Of a DNA stretch of 64,000 nucleotides, positions 49,301-61,300 are shown in pieces. Within the stretch, counting starts at the first letter, position 1. Every line of letters starts with the position of its first letter. The notes under the pieces are model-generated. The model did no database searches, had not been told where the DNA came from, and worked only from the letters and a program-made list of their open reading frames with translations. Both the position numbers and the translations under genes were made by a program. The DNA is from Salvator merianae. Taxonomy: Eukaryota; Chordata; Lepidosauria; Squamata; Teiidae. The DNA lies in NCBI GenBank assembly GCA_003586115.2, contig QVOM02000119.1, positions 42,782,521 through 42,846,520 on the forward strand, read 5' to 3'.

Positions 49301-52300
49301 TAACTGGCCCAACATATATACAGCACATATCCTTGATTTGGTCTTTGCCATAGAGCCAACTGGTGAGAATGTGTTGATAGAAGGGCTGGCAATAAGCTTA
49401 TTGTCATGGACAGATCACCTGCTGGCAGACTTTGGGCCTTGTAGTGGCAGTTCCTCTCTGCAGGGGTGGGGAACCCATTGAGATGATCTGCCCTCGGAGA
49501 CTTATGTAATTTCTGAATGATCTGGGTGATTTTCTGGTTGACATAAATGGTGCTCCTGCTAAGACTCGGTCTTGTTGTGTGGAATCATGAGGTGAGCCAA
49601 GTCTTGACTTGACTGCACTCAAGTGCCCTCAACAGAGCTGTGGAACAGAGAAAGCACCTTGGTATTCCACTGAGCTATAGGTGATGAAGCAGGAGGGGTA
49701 ACAGCTACAGTGCTGGTGGCATAGATCCTGCTGTGAGTCTGATCAAACATGGGTAAAAGCACACAGTCTTTTGAGACAAGGCTGGTTTCCACCTAGCATC
49801 TGCTGTGACAAATTTGCAGAACACTTTTGAGGACAAAGTTGCTCAGATCTGTAGGGGATTGGATCCACAGTTGAAAATATTCCAGAAGAAGCAGCCATAG
49901 AACAGTCTGGTTCCATTATCTTGCATCAGTTTAAATTATTGAAGTCTGTGGATGTGGATGTGGACAAGCTGTTTGCTGAGGTTCAGCCAACCATGTATCC
50001 TCTAGATCCTTGCCCTTCTTGGCTAATAAAAGCTAGCTGGCAGGATATGACTGGGTGGACTCAGGGAAGGGTGGATGCCTCTTTAAGAGATGGGGCATTG
50101 ACAAATGTTTTCCCCTAATTTTTTATTCTGTGTTCTCCGGATCCTTCTAAACTATCCATAAAAGACATGTTATAATGATGTCAAGTTCCTTAGGTTCCTC
50201 AGAAATCTAGCATATACAAGGTAAGCAACATGAGTATCTAGAATGACTCTTCTGTCTGAAATGCCTGGTAGACTAGTCAGTTTTTTATGAAAGGAAGACA
50301 ACTGTACCCTTTACAGCTGTGATGAGAAAGGCTAAGCCCATTCTGTCCATTTTTAACAGCCAAGGACATGAAGCTGATATCTCCTAGATCATTACAAAGG
50401 ACATCAACTGAGAAGGACTTGGAATCAGAAATTCTGGATTTCTTCCCTGTCCACAGTTCTGAAATATGGGGTCAGTGTTTTTGGTAAGCACTGGACTAGG
50501 ATCATTTTCAGGGCTGGTCTGGAGGAGAAGCACATGCAGACACTCCACAGGACAACTTCCTTAATGTGCTGGATTCTATCAGCTGTAGACCTGAAGTGGT
50601 GACAATGGTAGAGGATGGAGACCAATGCTGAAATTAGCAAAAGAAACTGCTGTCACTCCAGCCAGTGTGAAAGTTACTTTCCACCACTATATTCAATGTT
50701 ATTCATGCCTGCAGATCATCAATCCAGATCTACAATAGAGATCTGTTAGACCTCTGGAGCTGGGTTGTGTTGTCAAGTTACAGGTTTGTCTGCTTGAATG
50801 AGGCCTTGAAGATGTTCCTTCTGCTTTCAGTTTGGTCTAGCTATGCTTTTGTGATAGCACAAAGCAAATCCTCTTGGATTTCTTTCCCCTGTTGCATTTG
50901 ATCTTGGTTGGCACATCTTTCAATCAACTAGAGATGCATTTATCACTCATTAAAAACATATGACAAAGACAGAATAAAGCAAAGTAGTAGAAATTCTTTC
51001 GTCTGAAAAAAGCAAAATGGTACAGTGAGTAAGATGGCAGAGAAAAAATGGCAAGGAAAAAGTGGAAATGCTCTAAGAAAAAGAAAGGTAAAAGAAGCGC
51101 ATTGTAAAAAGGTGAGAGACTATTTGGACTTCTTTCCCTGAAATAATAAGGAATGAACTTAGACCTGCCAGATAAAGCAGGAAAATCTTAGTTGGCTATT
51201 CCTTACCTACTCCTTGGTGGAGCTGGAGAATTACCCAAACTTTTAGGATGCTTAATCAAAAATATAAGTTACCCCTCCATATTTTCAAGGGTTACTGTTC
51301 CTGAAAACACATGCAGATTGCGGATATGCAGTCACTGTATTTATAGGATACTGGCAGTATGGACAAGAAACTTCACAGAAAGCAATGGAAAACAGACCTG
51401 TTTGCTACAAATGCTTTTACAGTCCATATGAATTAACATCAGACAGATAGATCCAACTTTTAATGGTGTTTATGAGTCCACTTGAAAGACACACCAGTGG
51501 TGTAGCTACATGGTCCGCCGCCCGGGGCGGACCAAACGGCGGCAGCTGAGGAGGGCGCCCCGCCCTGCAGGACGCCCCGCCCTACAGCTGCCTAATGGCC
51601 GTGAAGATGGCCGCGCGCGCGCACGCCAGCAGGCACGGCGAGCGAGCGGCGGGCGGGGCAAGCGCGGCGAGCGACCGGCGGGCGGGGCGAGCGCGCGGCG
51701 GGCGGGGCGAGCGCGGTGAGCGAGCGTACCGGTAAGCCAACTAAAGGCAAACCGGACGCAGGGCGGGCGGGAGGGCCCAAGTCAAAGGCGGGCGCCGCCC
51801 CCAACAAGGCGCCACCCAGTGCGCACCGCCACCCGCGCCCCCCCCTTGCTACGCCAGTGAGACACACGGCTGACTTTCGAACACTCAGAGGGTATAGACA
51901 CACTTGAGAACTCCTAACTATCATTTTACACAGAACATCAGTATCCCTCAAAGCCCAGTTCAAAAGCAAACTGTAGTTACTAACTACAGCAAAGCATTTA
52001 AAGAATATAGTTCCTGCCAGTCATTTCACACAAAAAAATTAGCATCTCTGAAAAAAAAAATACCTTGTCACACTTTAAAAGGAATAAGAATAGAGCGTTT
52101 CTATTTGATGCCAAGGAATTTGCAGATGATGAAGACAACGGGGTGGAGGATTAGGTGGCATAGGTGGGTGAGATCAAATGGGGAAGACCTTTCTCTTTCA
52201 TCCCCAATGATGTGTTCAAATACAAAGAGCTGATTCTTGAAGGCCTGGGGGCTGCTCAGTATCCACTCCCCCTGGAGTAGGCATGAAGGACTGGCTACAT

Positions 52301-55300
52301 GGACCTTCACCTAAGACTCCCTGGAATTCCTTGTAGGGGACAAATCTTTTTGTAAGGATGCATCTCAATCACAGGCTTTGCTCCAGAAAATGGCCTACCT
52401 CCAATGCCTGACCAGCCAACTTAGATGGATGCAAGTAGAAAATGGATCTGCTTAGCCAGGATGAGTGTGTTCCTTTTCTTTGAGTGTTCTACCCACTGTT
52501 GCCGCTGCAGTTCTGCTTTGCTACCCATCAACTCAAGGTCCTCTTTTGTTGCTTCCTGTGCTTGAGTTCCTGCATTTTGCCACCAATCAACTCCTCAAGG
52601 TCGTCTTCTGCCAGGTCCTGTACTCACCATGCCGTTAAGACTGTGCAAGGAGCTGAATTATTCCATGAGTCTCCATGACTGCAAAGCCATCATCACCCAG
52701 GTTTCTTCCAGTAGCGACAACAGATCTGAATCACCTCATCCACAGCAGGCAGAGCACTGGACTCCTTTACAGTCTCTTTCCAAGGACTCCTGAAGCAGGT
52801 GTTCAGGGTTCTGGGCCTGATTTTGTCCACTGCTTCTCTTATGATCAGTGGCATAGGAAGGGGGGGTGATGGGGGCAGTCTGCACCGGGCAGCACGTTGT
52901 CCTGGGTGGCACATCCAGCCAGGGCCTTCTCTGCCTGCCCGGCACGCAAAGTTTCTCTGGAGCATGAGCAAGAAGGAGAGTGTGACACAGCGCCCAGCCG
53001 GCCGTCGCCAGGGCAGCGGCAGGGGTAGGAGGCTGCAGGGCAGGGGGTCCTCGTTTGTGCTCCTCTACTGCTGCATGGTCCCAGGCGGCAAAAATTTCAG
53101 CTACGCCACTGCTTATGATGGAACTGACTTGGGCAACATTATACCCTCTCCATGTTTCCTTCAACACAACATGGAGATGGGTTTCAAGGAGGTTCAAGAA
53201 GTGGGCAAAGCAATGAGAGACAAAGACACTACGGCACTAAAAGAATAAATAACAAGAGTGAAGAGTTAAAGATGACAATTAATCATCCAGAAAAAGATTG
53301 GAAATCATCAATTATAGCAACCAAACTATAAATTGAATCCATTTGTGCTTTTGGAATATCTTTATGTATTAAGATGTTTTATGCTTAATAAAAATTATTA
53401 AAAAGAAGGGGGAGGAAGAGGAGAGGGCAAAGCAATAATGGGTATAATATCACTTGAAAATCTGTATGATTCCTGGTCCACTGGCTGAAGTGAGGTAGTT
53501 GTGGGAGGAAGAAACATGACTTCCACACACAGGTGGACAAATATGAAGTTGTCTGAATGGTCTATAGCATTATGCAATAACAGGAATATTTTGAATGCCA
53601 GTTTCTTGATGGTGAGGTAGTATTTCACTTCACAAATGAAGCAATTCTGAAACCAGTCCATGAAATTTGCTTGTGTCATCCAAGCTTTGCTGTTTGCCCT
53701 CCAATAGCTGTTTTTACCGACACTTGTATGCAGATTTAGGGAACTTTAGAGAATCGCAGGCTTCAATATGTAGCCATCTGACGTATTAGCAAAAGGAGAA
53801 GCCTGGAGCTTTTTTTTTCCTCCTTAGCAATAAATATGTGGTCTGGCATCGTCTTCCAACAGGCCTGTTTCAACCATGTAAAGACCTGATCAAGAACGGA
53901 CCCCTTTCTCATCAATCAATTCCTTCAGCTGCCTTTGGAACTTTGCCACTACTTCTCCATCTGTAGATGTAGTATCTCCACCCAGCTTAATACTGTGGAG
54001 TCCATGGCACCTCTTAAATTTCTTGAACCAGCCTCTGATAGCTACAAACCTCTCTGCATCTCCCTGCCCGAAGGATTCTATCAGGTGCCTGTAAATGTTC
54101 CTGGCCTTGCTACAGATCATGGCTTTGCTGACAGGAATCTTGTGCTGGTTCTGGTTCTCCAGCCAAATGTTGAATATCTTTTCCATTTTCTCAATGGCAG
54201 GGTCCTGTGCCACTTTGGTGATCCTGGCAGAGACTAAGCTCCCCACTGGCCATACTTGCTCTGATGACAACCTCATTCTTTTTTATGGATCAAATGGTGG
54301 ATTCATTGACACCAAACTGTCCGCTCACTGAGCAGTTGCTTTATCCCTTTAAAAAACAGTCAAGGATTTTGATTTTGTCCTCCAAGTACATAACAGATTT
54401 TACCCCTTAGGTTCAGTCTTGAGGCATAGTAAGAACTCATTTTGAAACTCACAGAAAAACACACTGCAAACACAACAGCAACATGCAGAAACTCATGAAA
54501 TCTATCATTCTCTATGCCAAGAAGAAACCACAATACTCTCCCCACTGAACAACAGCACTGGCCAGGGGAGTGGGCCAGAGTGACCCAGTGACTAGTGCCT
54601 TGCCTTTGACTATGCTAAATCACATTTTGATCCACAGCAGATCAAAACATGGTTTAGAGCAATCAAAGGCAAGGTGTCAATTGCTGTCCTGCTTTATGTC
54701 AACTAGGAAAAGCATTACAGAAAAAGCATATGATAAAATATAGGAATTGCACACTGTTTACAGCTGTTCTCACTTGTTTCCCATCTTATAAAAGTAAGTG
54801 TGAATATGCACTAAATTTAATCAATATTTCAATGGGTGACACAAAATGTCACCTTGTGCTACATAAAAGAAGAAAAAATGGATATAAATGTAATACTTCG
54901 GGTATAGGGCAGGATAAAAATGCAAATAAATAAATAAATAAATACATAATGAGTAAACAAAGTACCTGTGAGGCAATCTCAGGTGCTTTCTTGTTTGCTG
55001 AAGTATCTGCTGGTGGTGCAGGAGGCGGCAGCAACCTGGAAGTTTGATTCTCTGTGGAAGTTAACAAACAATTTCATTGCTTTCCCTATGAATAATACAT
55101 TTTTAAAATGATACTTAATTTACCAATACTAAGCCCTAACTTTCTGAGAGTTGCAAACTAGAGGGTCTTTCTAAATTGGATATTAATCCTTTTACAGAAA
55201 GTTAAAAAAATTCCTGTCATCATAACTAAATATAACGTACAACTTGCATTCAGGCTTCATTTGCCTGTACTCATTCAACACTATGAATAAAAAATTATGT

Positions 55301-58300
55301 AGTTTGTGGACAGTGGGATTCTTTAAATGCAACTAAACCATATATGCTATTAGCCTGTTTTCTCCACGAATTTCTCTGCAGAGTGTGTCATAAACAATAA
55401 AATTGTACTACATAATCATTTTTGTGACCTGCATATAAAAAACACACCTACATCTTCACTTGGCTGGGATACACAGTTACCCTACCATACTGATGAATAT
55501 TAAGATCATTACATTTTTATTTATAATGATGTTATAGATTTAATTTCTAATTTCTCCTGTACTGATTACTGTATTCCGAACTGTGGTCATGAGTGAGAAA
55601 GGACTGGGTACAAAATCCTTTTAAAAATAAATTTCAGCTAAGAAGTTTCAATAGAAAGTGTTCAGGATTCCTTTAAAATCAAGAGGTTCTTCTCAAGTTC
55701 CAGTTCTTTACCACAGGTTAAAGGATAGTGAGCATATAAACTTACCAACTCTAGGTGTTGCCGTGGTGTTTGTTTCAGAAGGAGCCGTACTGCTGAAGGT
55801 TGGCAAGGGGATCTTCATCTGTATGGAATTTCTATTGATGGGAGGAGTATAAACTCCAGCTGTACTCACAGTAGCCAAAGTAGTCCTTGTAGCTTGGGCA
55901 ACAGGATGTGCTGTTGAGACAGCCTGCACAGCCAGAGTAGTCCCTATTGAGCAGCCCACACCAGCTGGAGAGTTTCTCTGAAGGCTAGAGCTGGGTACAG
56001 ATGAGTTGCTGTTTGGTTTTGCCGCGTTAGCAGATGAGAGAGACAAAGAGGGTTTGGCCAAATTACCAACGTTAGATTGACTTTGCACTGGTATAAATTC
56101 AACATTGCCAGACTGCTGGTTAGTAACCAAAGTACCAGTATGGCCTTGCAGGATCTGAGGCTGGGAAGACATTGCAACTGGTACATGCAATATTACTGGC
56201 AAGGACTGCAGTGAAACAGACATTGGCTGTGTATTGCCAGCAGCCACTTGGCTAGTGCCTACTACTGTTGCTGTGTTTGCTGCAGGAAGAACTGATGTTG
56301 TCAAGGAGCTAGAAGTCAATGTTGCAGAGGTGACTGGAGTCTGTGGTTTGGGGTGTCCACTTCCTGGCGTCTGTGTAGTAGTAGCAGGCCCTATAGAAAA
56401 GTAAAAGCAAAAGCGTTTTTATGCTCCACCAAGTAAGCCCTTCCAGTTTTAATTTTTTACTTCTTTTAATCTACATTTTACAACACTACTATTCATTTGC
56501 TGTGCCAAGCTACATTAGGATGTGGACTTTGTACCTTCTAGGGATATGCCAAACATGCCAGGTTTGTAAAGCTTGCTATCAAACCAAACACCCAGGTTTT
56601 GGTTCAACAGCAAACCAAACCAGGAAGGGTTTCAAAGTGAACAGTTCAATTGGTTCAATTCCCCCTTTCCACCCTCATGCTCATACCTCACCAACTTGCC
56701 AGGTCACATGGTTCTTCCAAATACCAGTCAGCGTGCTTAGGCATAGCTCAGGCCTGCAGGAGAGGACCACGGATCCTCTTAGCAGGTCATGAATGCTCCC
56801 ACATCCTGGAAAGTCTTCCAGGAAGTGCAGGTATGTATATCCATGCACACAGCCTGCTGGAAGGACCCATAATGGCCTGGGTTGGTCCGGCAGCTAGCTG
56901 AGGTATACCTGAAGATGAAGAACGAAGGGGAAGGCTGTGGTACAAGCTGAGAAGTGGGGGAGGCTGCAGACGTGACAGCAGAGACTCATGTTAAAAGCAG
57001 AACTTGTTCTGACGTATTGAGATTCACTCTGCATTGAACTGAACTGGGCAGAACTGGTTCTTGCATAGTTCTAGTGCCTCCATCTAGATGTAAAAATACT
57101 AGATATATAGGTTATCTGAAAGAAATATTCTTTGGAAATCACTCTTGAAAACTTTTATTTGTGCTTGTTAATATATTCTTATGAAAAATGCATAAGAAAG
57201 CAAAAATTATTGTTATATTTGGAAAGAGATAAATTTAATATGTATATCAAGTCTTTATTATAGTAACAAAAATAAAAAGTAATTTAAATGATTTTAAAAA
57301 GTAAAGTAAATAGGAACAAAAAGTAAATTAATTTAGGAGTCATGAATGTAGATAGCCAGCAGGGAAAGGGAAGACTTTCAGTGTTTTGCATCAAGCGTCA
57401 CATGTATGACTATCTACCTGCTGGGCAAAAGTCATGGGTATGTGCTCTGTGTTATGAGCTTCTGGCCCTCAGGGAACAGGTTTCTTTCCTTGAAAACAAG
57501 GTAGCTGACCTGGAGAAGCAGAGAGAGAGGGATAGGCATGAAGATGAGGTCTTTAAGGATGCAATAGGAGCATCCCATTCCACAAGTAGGCAGCCCTCCA
57601 GTTGCATTGGAGAATGAAGGTCTCCAGCACAGAAGACATCAGACTGAGGAAGAATGACGGGCTCTCTTAATTGGGATCCCTTCATTAGTGGATGTACCTA
57701 TATCCTCTTGCACCAAGGGTACTCCCCTCCATGAGTGGTAGGAGGGGGCTTCTTGTAATGATTGATTAGATTATTAAAAACAAGGAGAAGCAGTTTTGTG
57801 ATGAGCCTGATGACCACATGCTGACTTGCCTGCAGGGTGCAAAAGTTGCACACATCACATAGCATTTAGATAGGCAGGCAGACAGTACTGTGGAGGAGCC
57901 ACTGGTCATGGTATATATTGATAGCATCGACATTGGGAAGTGGGAGGTCCTGGAAGCCAAATTTAGGTTGTTAGATAGAAGACTGAAGTCCAGGTTACAT
58001 TCTCAGAAATGCTACCTGTTCCATGTGCATAGTCAGTTAGAAAGGCTGTGCTCAGGGGCCTCAATGCATGGGTGAAACAGTGGTGCCGAGATGAAGAATT
58101 TAGGTTTCTTAGGAACTGGGGAACATTTTGGGACAAGTTAAACCTATGTAAAAGGGACAGGCTGCACTTGAATCAAGATGGAACCAGACTGCTGGTACTT
58201 AATATTCAAAAGGTTCCAGAGCAGCTTTTAAACCGATTTCTGGGGTGAAGCTGACAGGGGCTGAGTAGTATCTGGTTCAGGAAAGTGCATATTTGAGTCA

Positions 58301-61300
58301 GGAGAGCTGCAAACATATGGTACTGAGCTGAGTGGGGAATTAGTCAATAATATATGAAAGGAAAGATGTAAGGGGCAGTCTAAGACTTCACGTGGTATTA
58401 CAAGACTGACCTTGTACCAGAGGAGTGCATATAAATGTCTATAAGCTAAAGTCAGAAGTCTCCAAGCCAAAATAGGGGAGCAGGAGTGCTTGGTGATAGA
58501 TAAACAAATTGATATTATTGGCATAATTGAAACGTAGTAGACCAATGAAAACCCAGATTACAACTATACAAAAAGGACATAAAAGGCCAAATTAGAGGTG
58601 GTATAGCCTTGTACATTAAAGAAGAGATAGAATCTTATGAACTGGAATGTCTAGGTGAATCATCCACAAAGCCACTGAGGGTGAGAATACCAGGCCAGAA
58701 AGCAAGTCTATTATTAGGAACATGCTAACACCTTCCTAATTGCCAAAGGAGATTGACATTTGGAAAATGAGGTCAAGGAGGCATTCAAAAAGGAAAGAGC
58801 AGTTGTAATGGAGGACTTCAACTACCCTCACACAGACTGGGTAAACCCATGATTCACCTCATGAAAAAGAGATAAAATTCATGTACATGCTAAATTATTA
58901 CTCCTTAGAGCAGATGGTTGTAGAACCAACAAGGGGAAGGAGAACCTGGACTTGATCCTAAGCAATATTCAAGATCTGGTACAAGATGTCACTGTGGCTG
59001 ATCCAATAGGGAATAGGGACTACAGTGTGATGACACTGAACTTATCTATAGATAGTAAGTTGACAGTAAATCTAACACTTTTATAAAGGAAACTAGTGAA
59101 AAGGAAATTGAAAGGGAAACTTAGAAGATCACTCCAAAATACATGGAGATTATTTACAAATACAATAATGGGGGTTCAATTAGAAAGCATACCTAAAGGA
59201 AGAAAAGGCACTTCCAACTCCAAGAAGAACACCAGTGTGGCTTACAAGTGCCGTATAGGAACTCATTAAAAGCAAGAAAGCCCTGTTTAGAAAATGGAAG
59301 GCTTGCCATATTGAGGAGAACCGGAAGGAATGTAAATTCTGGCAGAACAAATGCAAGATGACTATCAGCAACGTGAAGGATTTTGAGGAACGCAATGCTA
59401 AAAACATCAAAAGGAATAACAACTTCCTTAAAAATATCCAAAGTAAGAATCCAAATAGAAAAGTAGTTGGACCATTTCTTACATTGCATCCACATTTCTA
59501 AAACCAAGAAAATACTAATTACTGGGGTAGTAATTAGATGGTAATGGGTCAGAAACGGGATAATTAAAGAAGACACAGAGATTGCAGAGACACTAAGACA
59601 GACAGAGGGTGTATGCCTGCAGCTAAATTTATTTTATCAGGGAAGCAGTCAGGAGAATTAAATTGGATAGAATTAACCAGGGAGGAGGTTCTTGCATGTC
59701 TTGATAAAATAAATGCTAATCAATCACAGTGACCAAAATGTATTCATATCAGAGTTCTTAAAGGATTCAAATGTGAAACTGCTGATTTTCTAAGACAAAA
59801 ATACATAAGCTTTCCCTAGAATCAGGCTCTGTGTCTGAAGACTGAATGATAGCAAACGTAACACCAATCTTCAAAAACGGAACAAGGGGTCATCAGGAAA
59901 TAGAATGTTGTTATTCATGTGATGGTTCATTCTGGAGGCACCTCAGGAAAAAAATATTTATTTTATTTATATTTTTATCTTGCCCTATACCCACAGGTTA
60001 TGACACAAACACACACACACACACACACACTAAAAACAATAATAGTGTTTGAAAGTGAGGAGGGAAAGCTGTTTCCTCAACTAAAGGTCAGAGTAAATAG
60101 GTATATCTTTGCCAGTCTTCTGAATGTAGACAATGAAGACGCCTGGCACACACCATGGGGGAGATTTTCCATAGTCTAGGGACTACTACTGAGAAATCAG
60201 TACAGAAAGGGTTAAACTCTGTTGCTACTCCTTGCTGACTGAGTGGTGGTGCTAACCGCCATTAAAAAAGCATGCCAAAGATCAGGCAGTTTTTGTGAGG
60301 AAGCAGTGACTAAGTAGAAGAAGAAAGTTATGTGAAAAAAACAAAAAGAATGTACATTAGTTTAGCAAGTGGGTTCAATTTCCCCTCCAGAATGAACTAT
60401 TATGCAACTACATTTCATTCTTGGAGGGCCTCAGGAAAACTGATACAAAAAAGGACATATCAAAGCTTTCTTCTAATGGGTGGGGAAATAAACCTCTTTC
60501 TCCAAGTGAAAAGGAACTCAGGGTCATACCCTGGGGGAAAATCTGGTCCTACCATATATGAGATAACCTACTAAAGAATACTGCGGTCAAAGGCTGTTTT
60601 GGCTAACCAGAACTGATCCAATCTGTAGTGCCTGGAGAAGGTGGAGGTGAATTTCCAACTGGTAACTTTGTGGATCTCCTGGACCAAAACGCCTCTTGCA
60701 AAAACAGCAGACACAGAAGCTGATCTGGTGAAGTGCACTCCTAATGTTTAGATGGTGACACTCCCCAACATATGGTTGCGATTGGGGCAGAATGACAGCA
60801 AGCAAATTTCTTGGGTCCTATGAAAAGAGGAATCCTTCTGAAAATAACTGAGTCCAGCATGAAATTACTAAACATCTTGGCCATAGAAAGGGCTGCCACA
60901 TCAAAAATCCTGTGAGCAGAAATGATGGACTTGAGACAAACTACCTTGTAAGAAAGGAACCTAAGAGAAATACTCCTAAAGTGGGCATTCTACAGCACTG
61001 AAAGAACCAAGTGCAATCCAGGAAGGGAATTAATGTACGACCAGAAGAGAAAGGACCAGTACTCCCAGTAGGAAACACTTAACAAACTTGTTGGAGGAAA
61101 GTTTTAGAACTGGGAAAAACTCTTAATACTGCCAAGAGGGCAAAAACCTACTTCTTTAGAGTATTATACCCAAAACCCTTGGCCAAGCCTGCTGGAAGAA
61201 ACAATGACACCTGTCGCATGCTCAACTATAAGGGATTAATCTGCAAATATCTCCTCTGAGTTTCCAAGCTGTTAAGGATAGCCAAGATGGGTCTGGATGG

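Larger units (their letters stand above)
57340..59900 (+). mobile_element. CR1 LINE, long but decayed copy
   Basis: ORF1 remains (57342-58250) are followed by ORF2 endonuclease blocks: [20 protein letters not shown] near 58600 and the [11 protein letters not shown] block near 58820. Next come the endonuclease-RT linker [20 protein letters not shown] (59255-59315) and RT start [19 protein letters not shown] (59680-59735). It ends near 59900 before the RT core. Antisense to ATF7IP within its intron. Confidence 0.85.
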
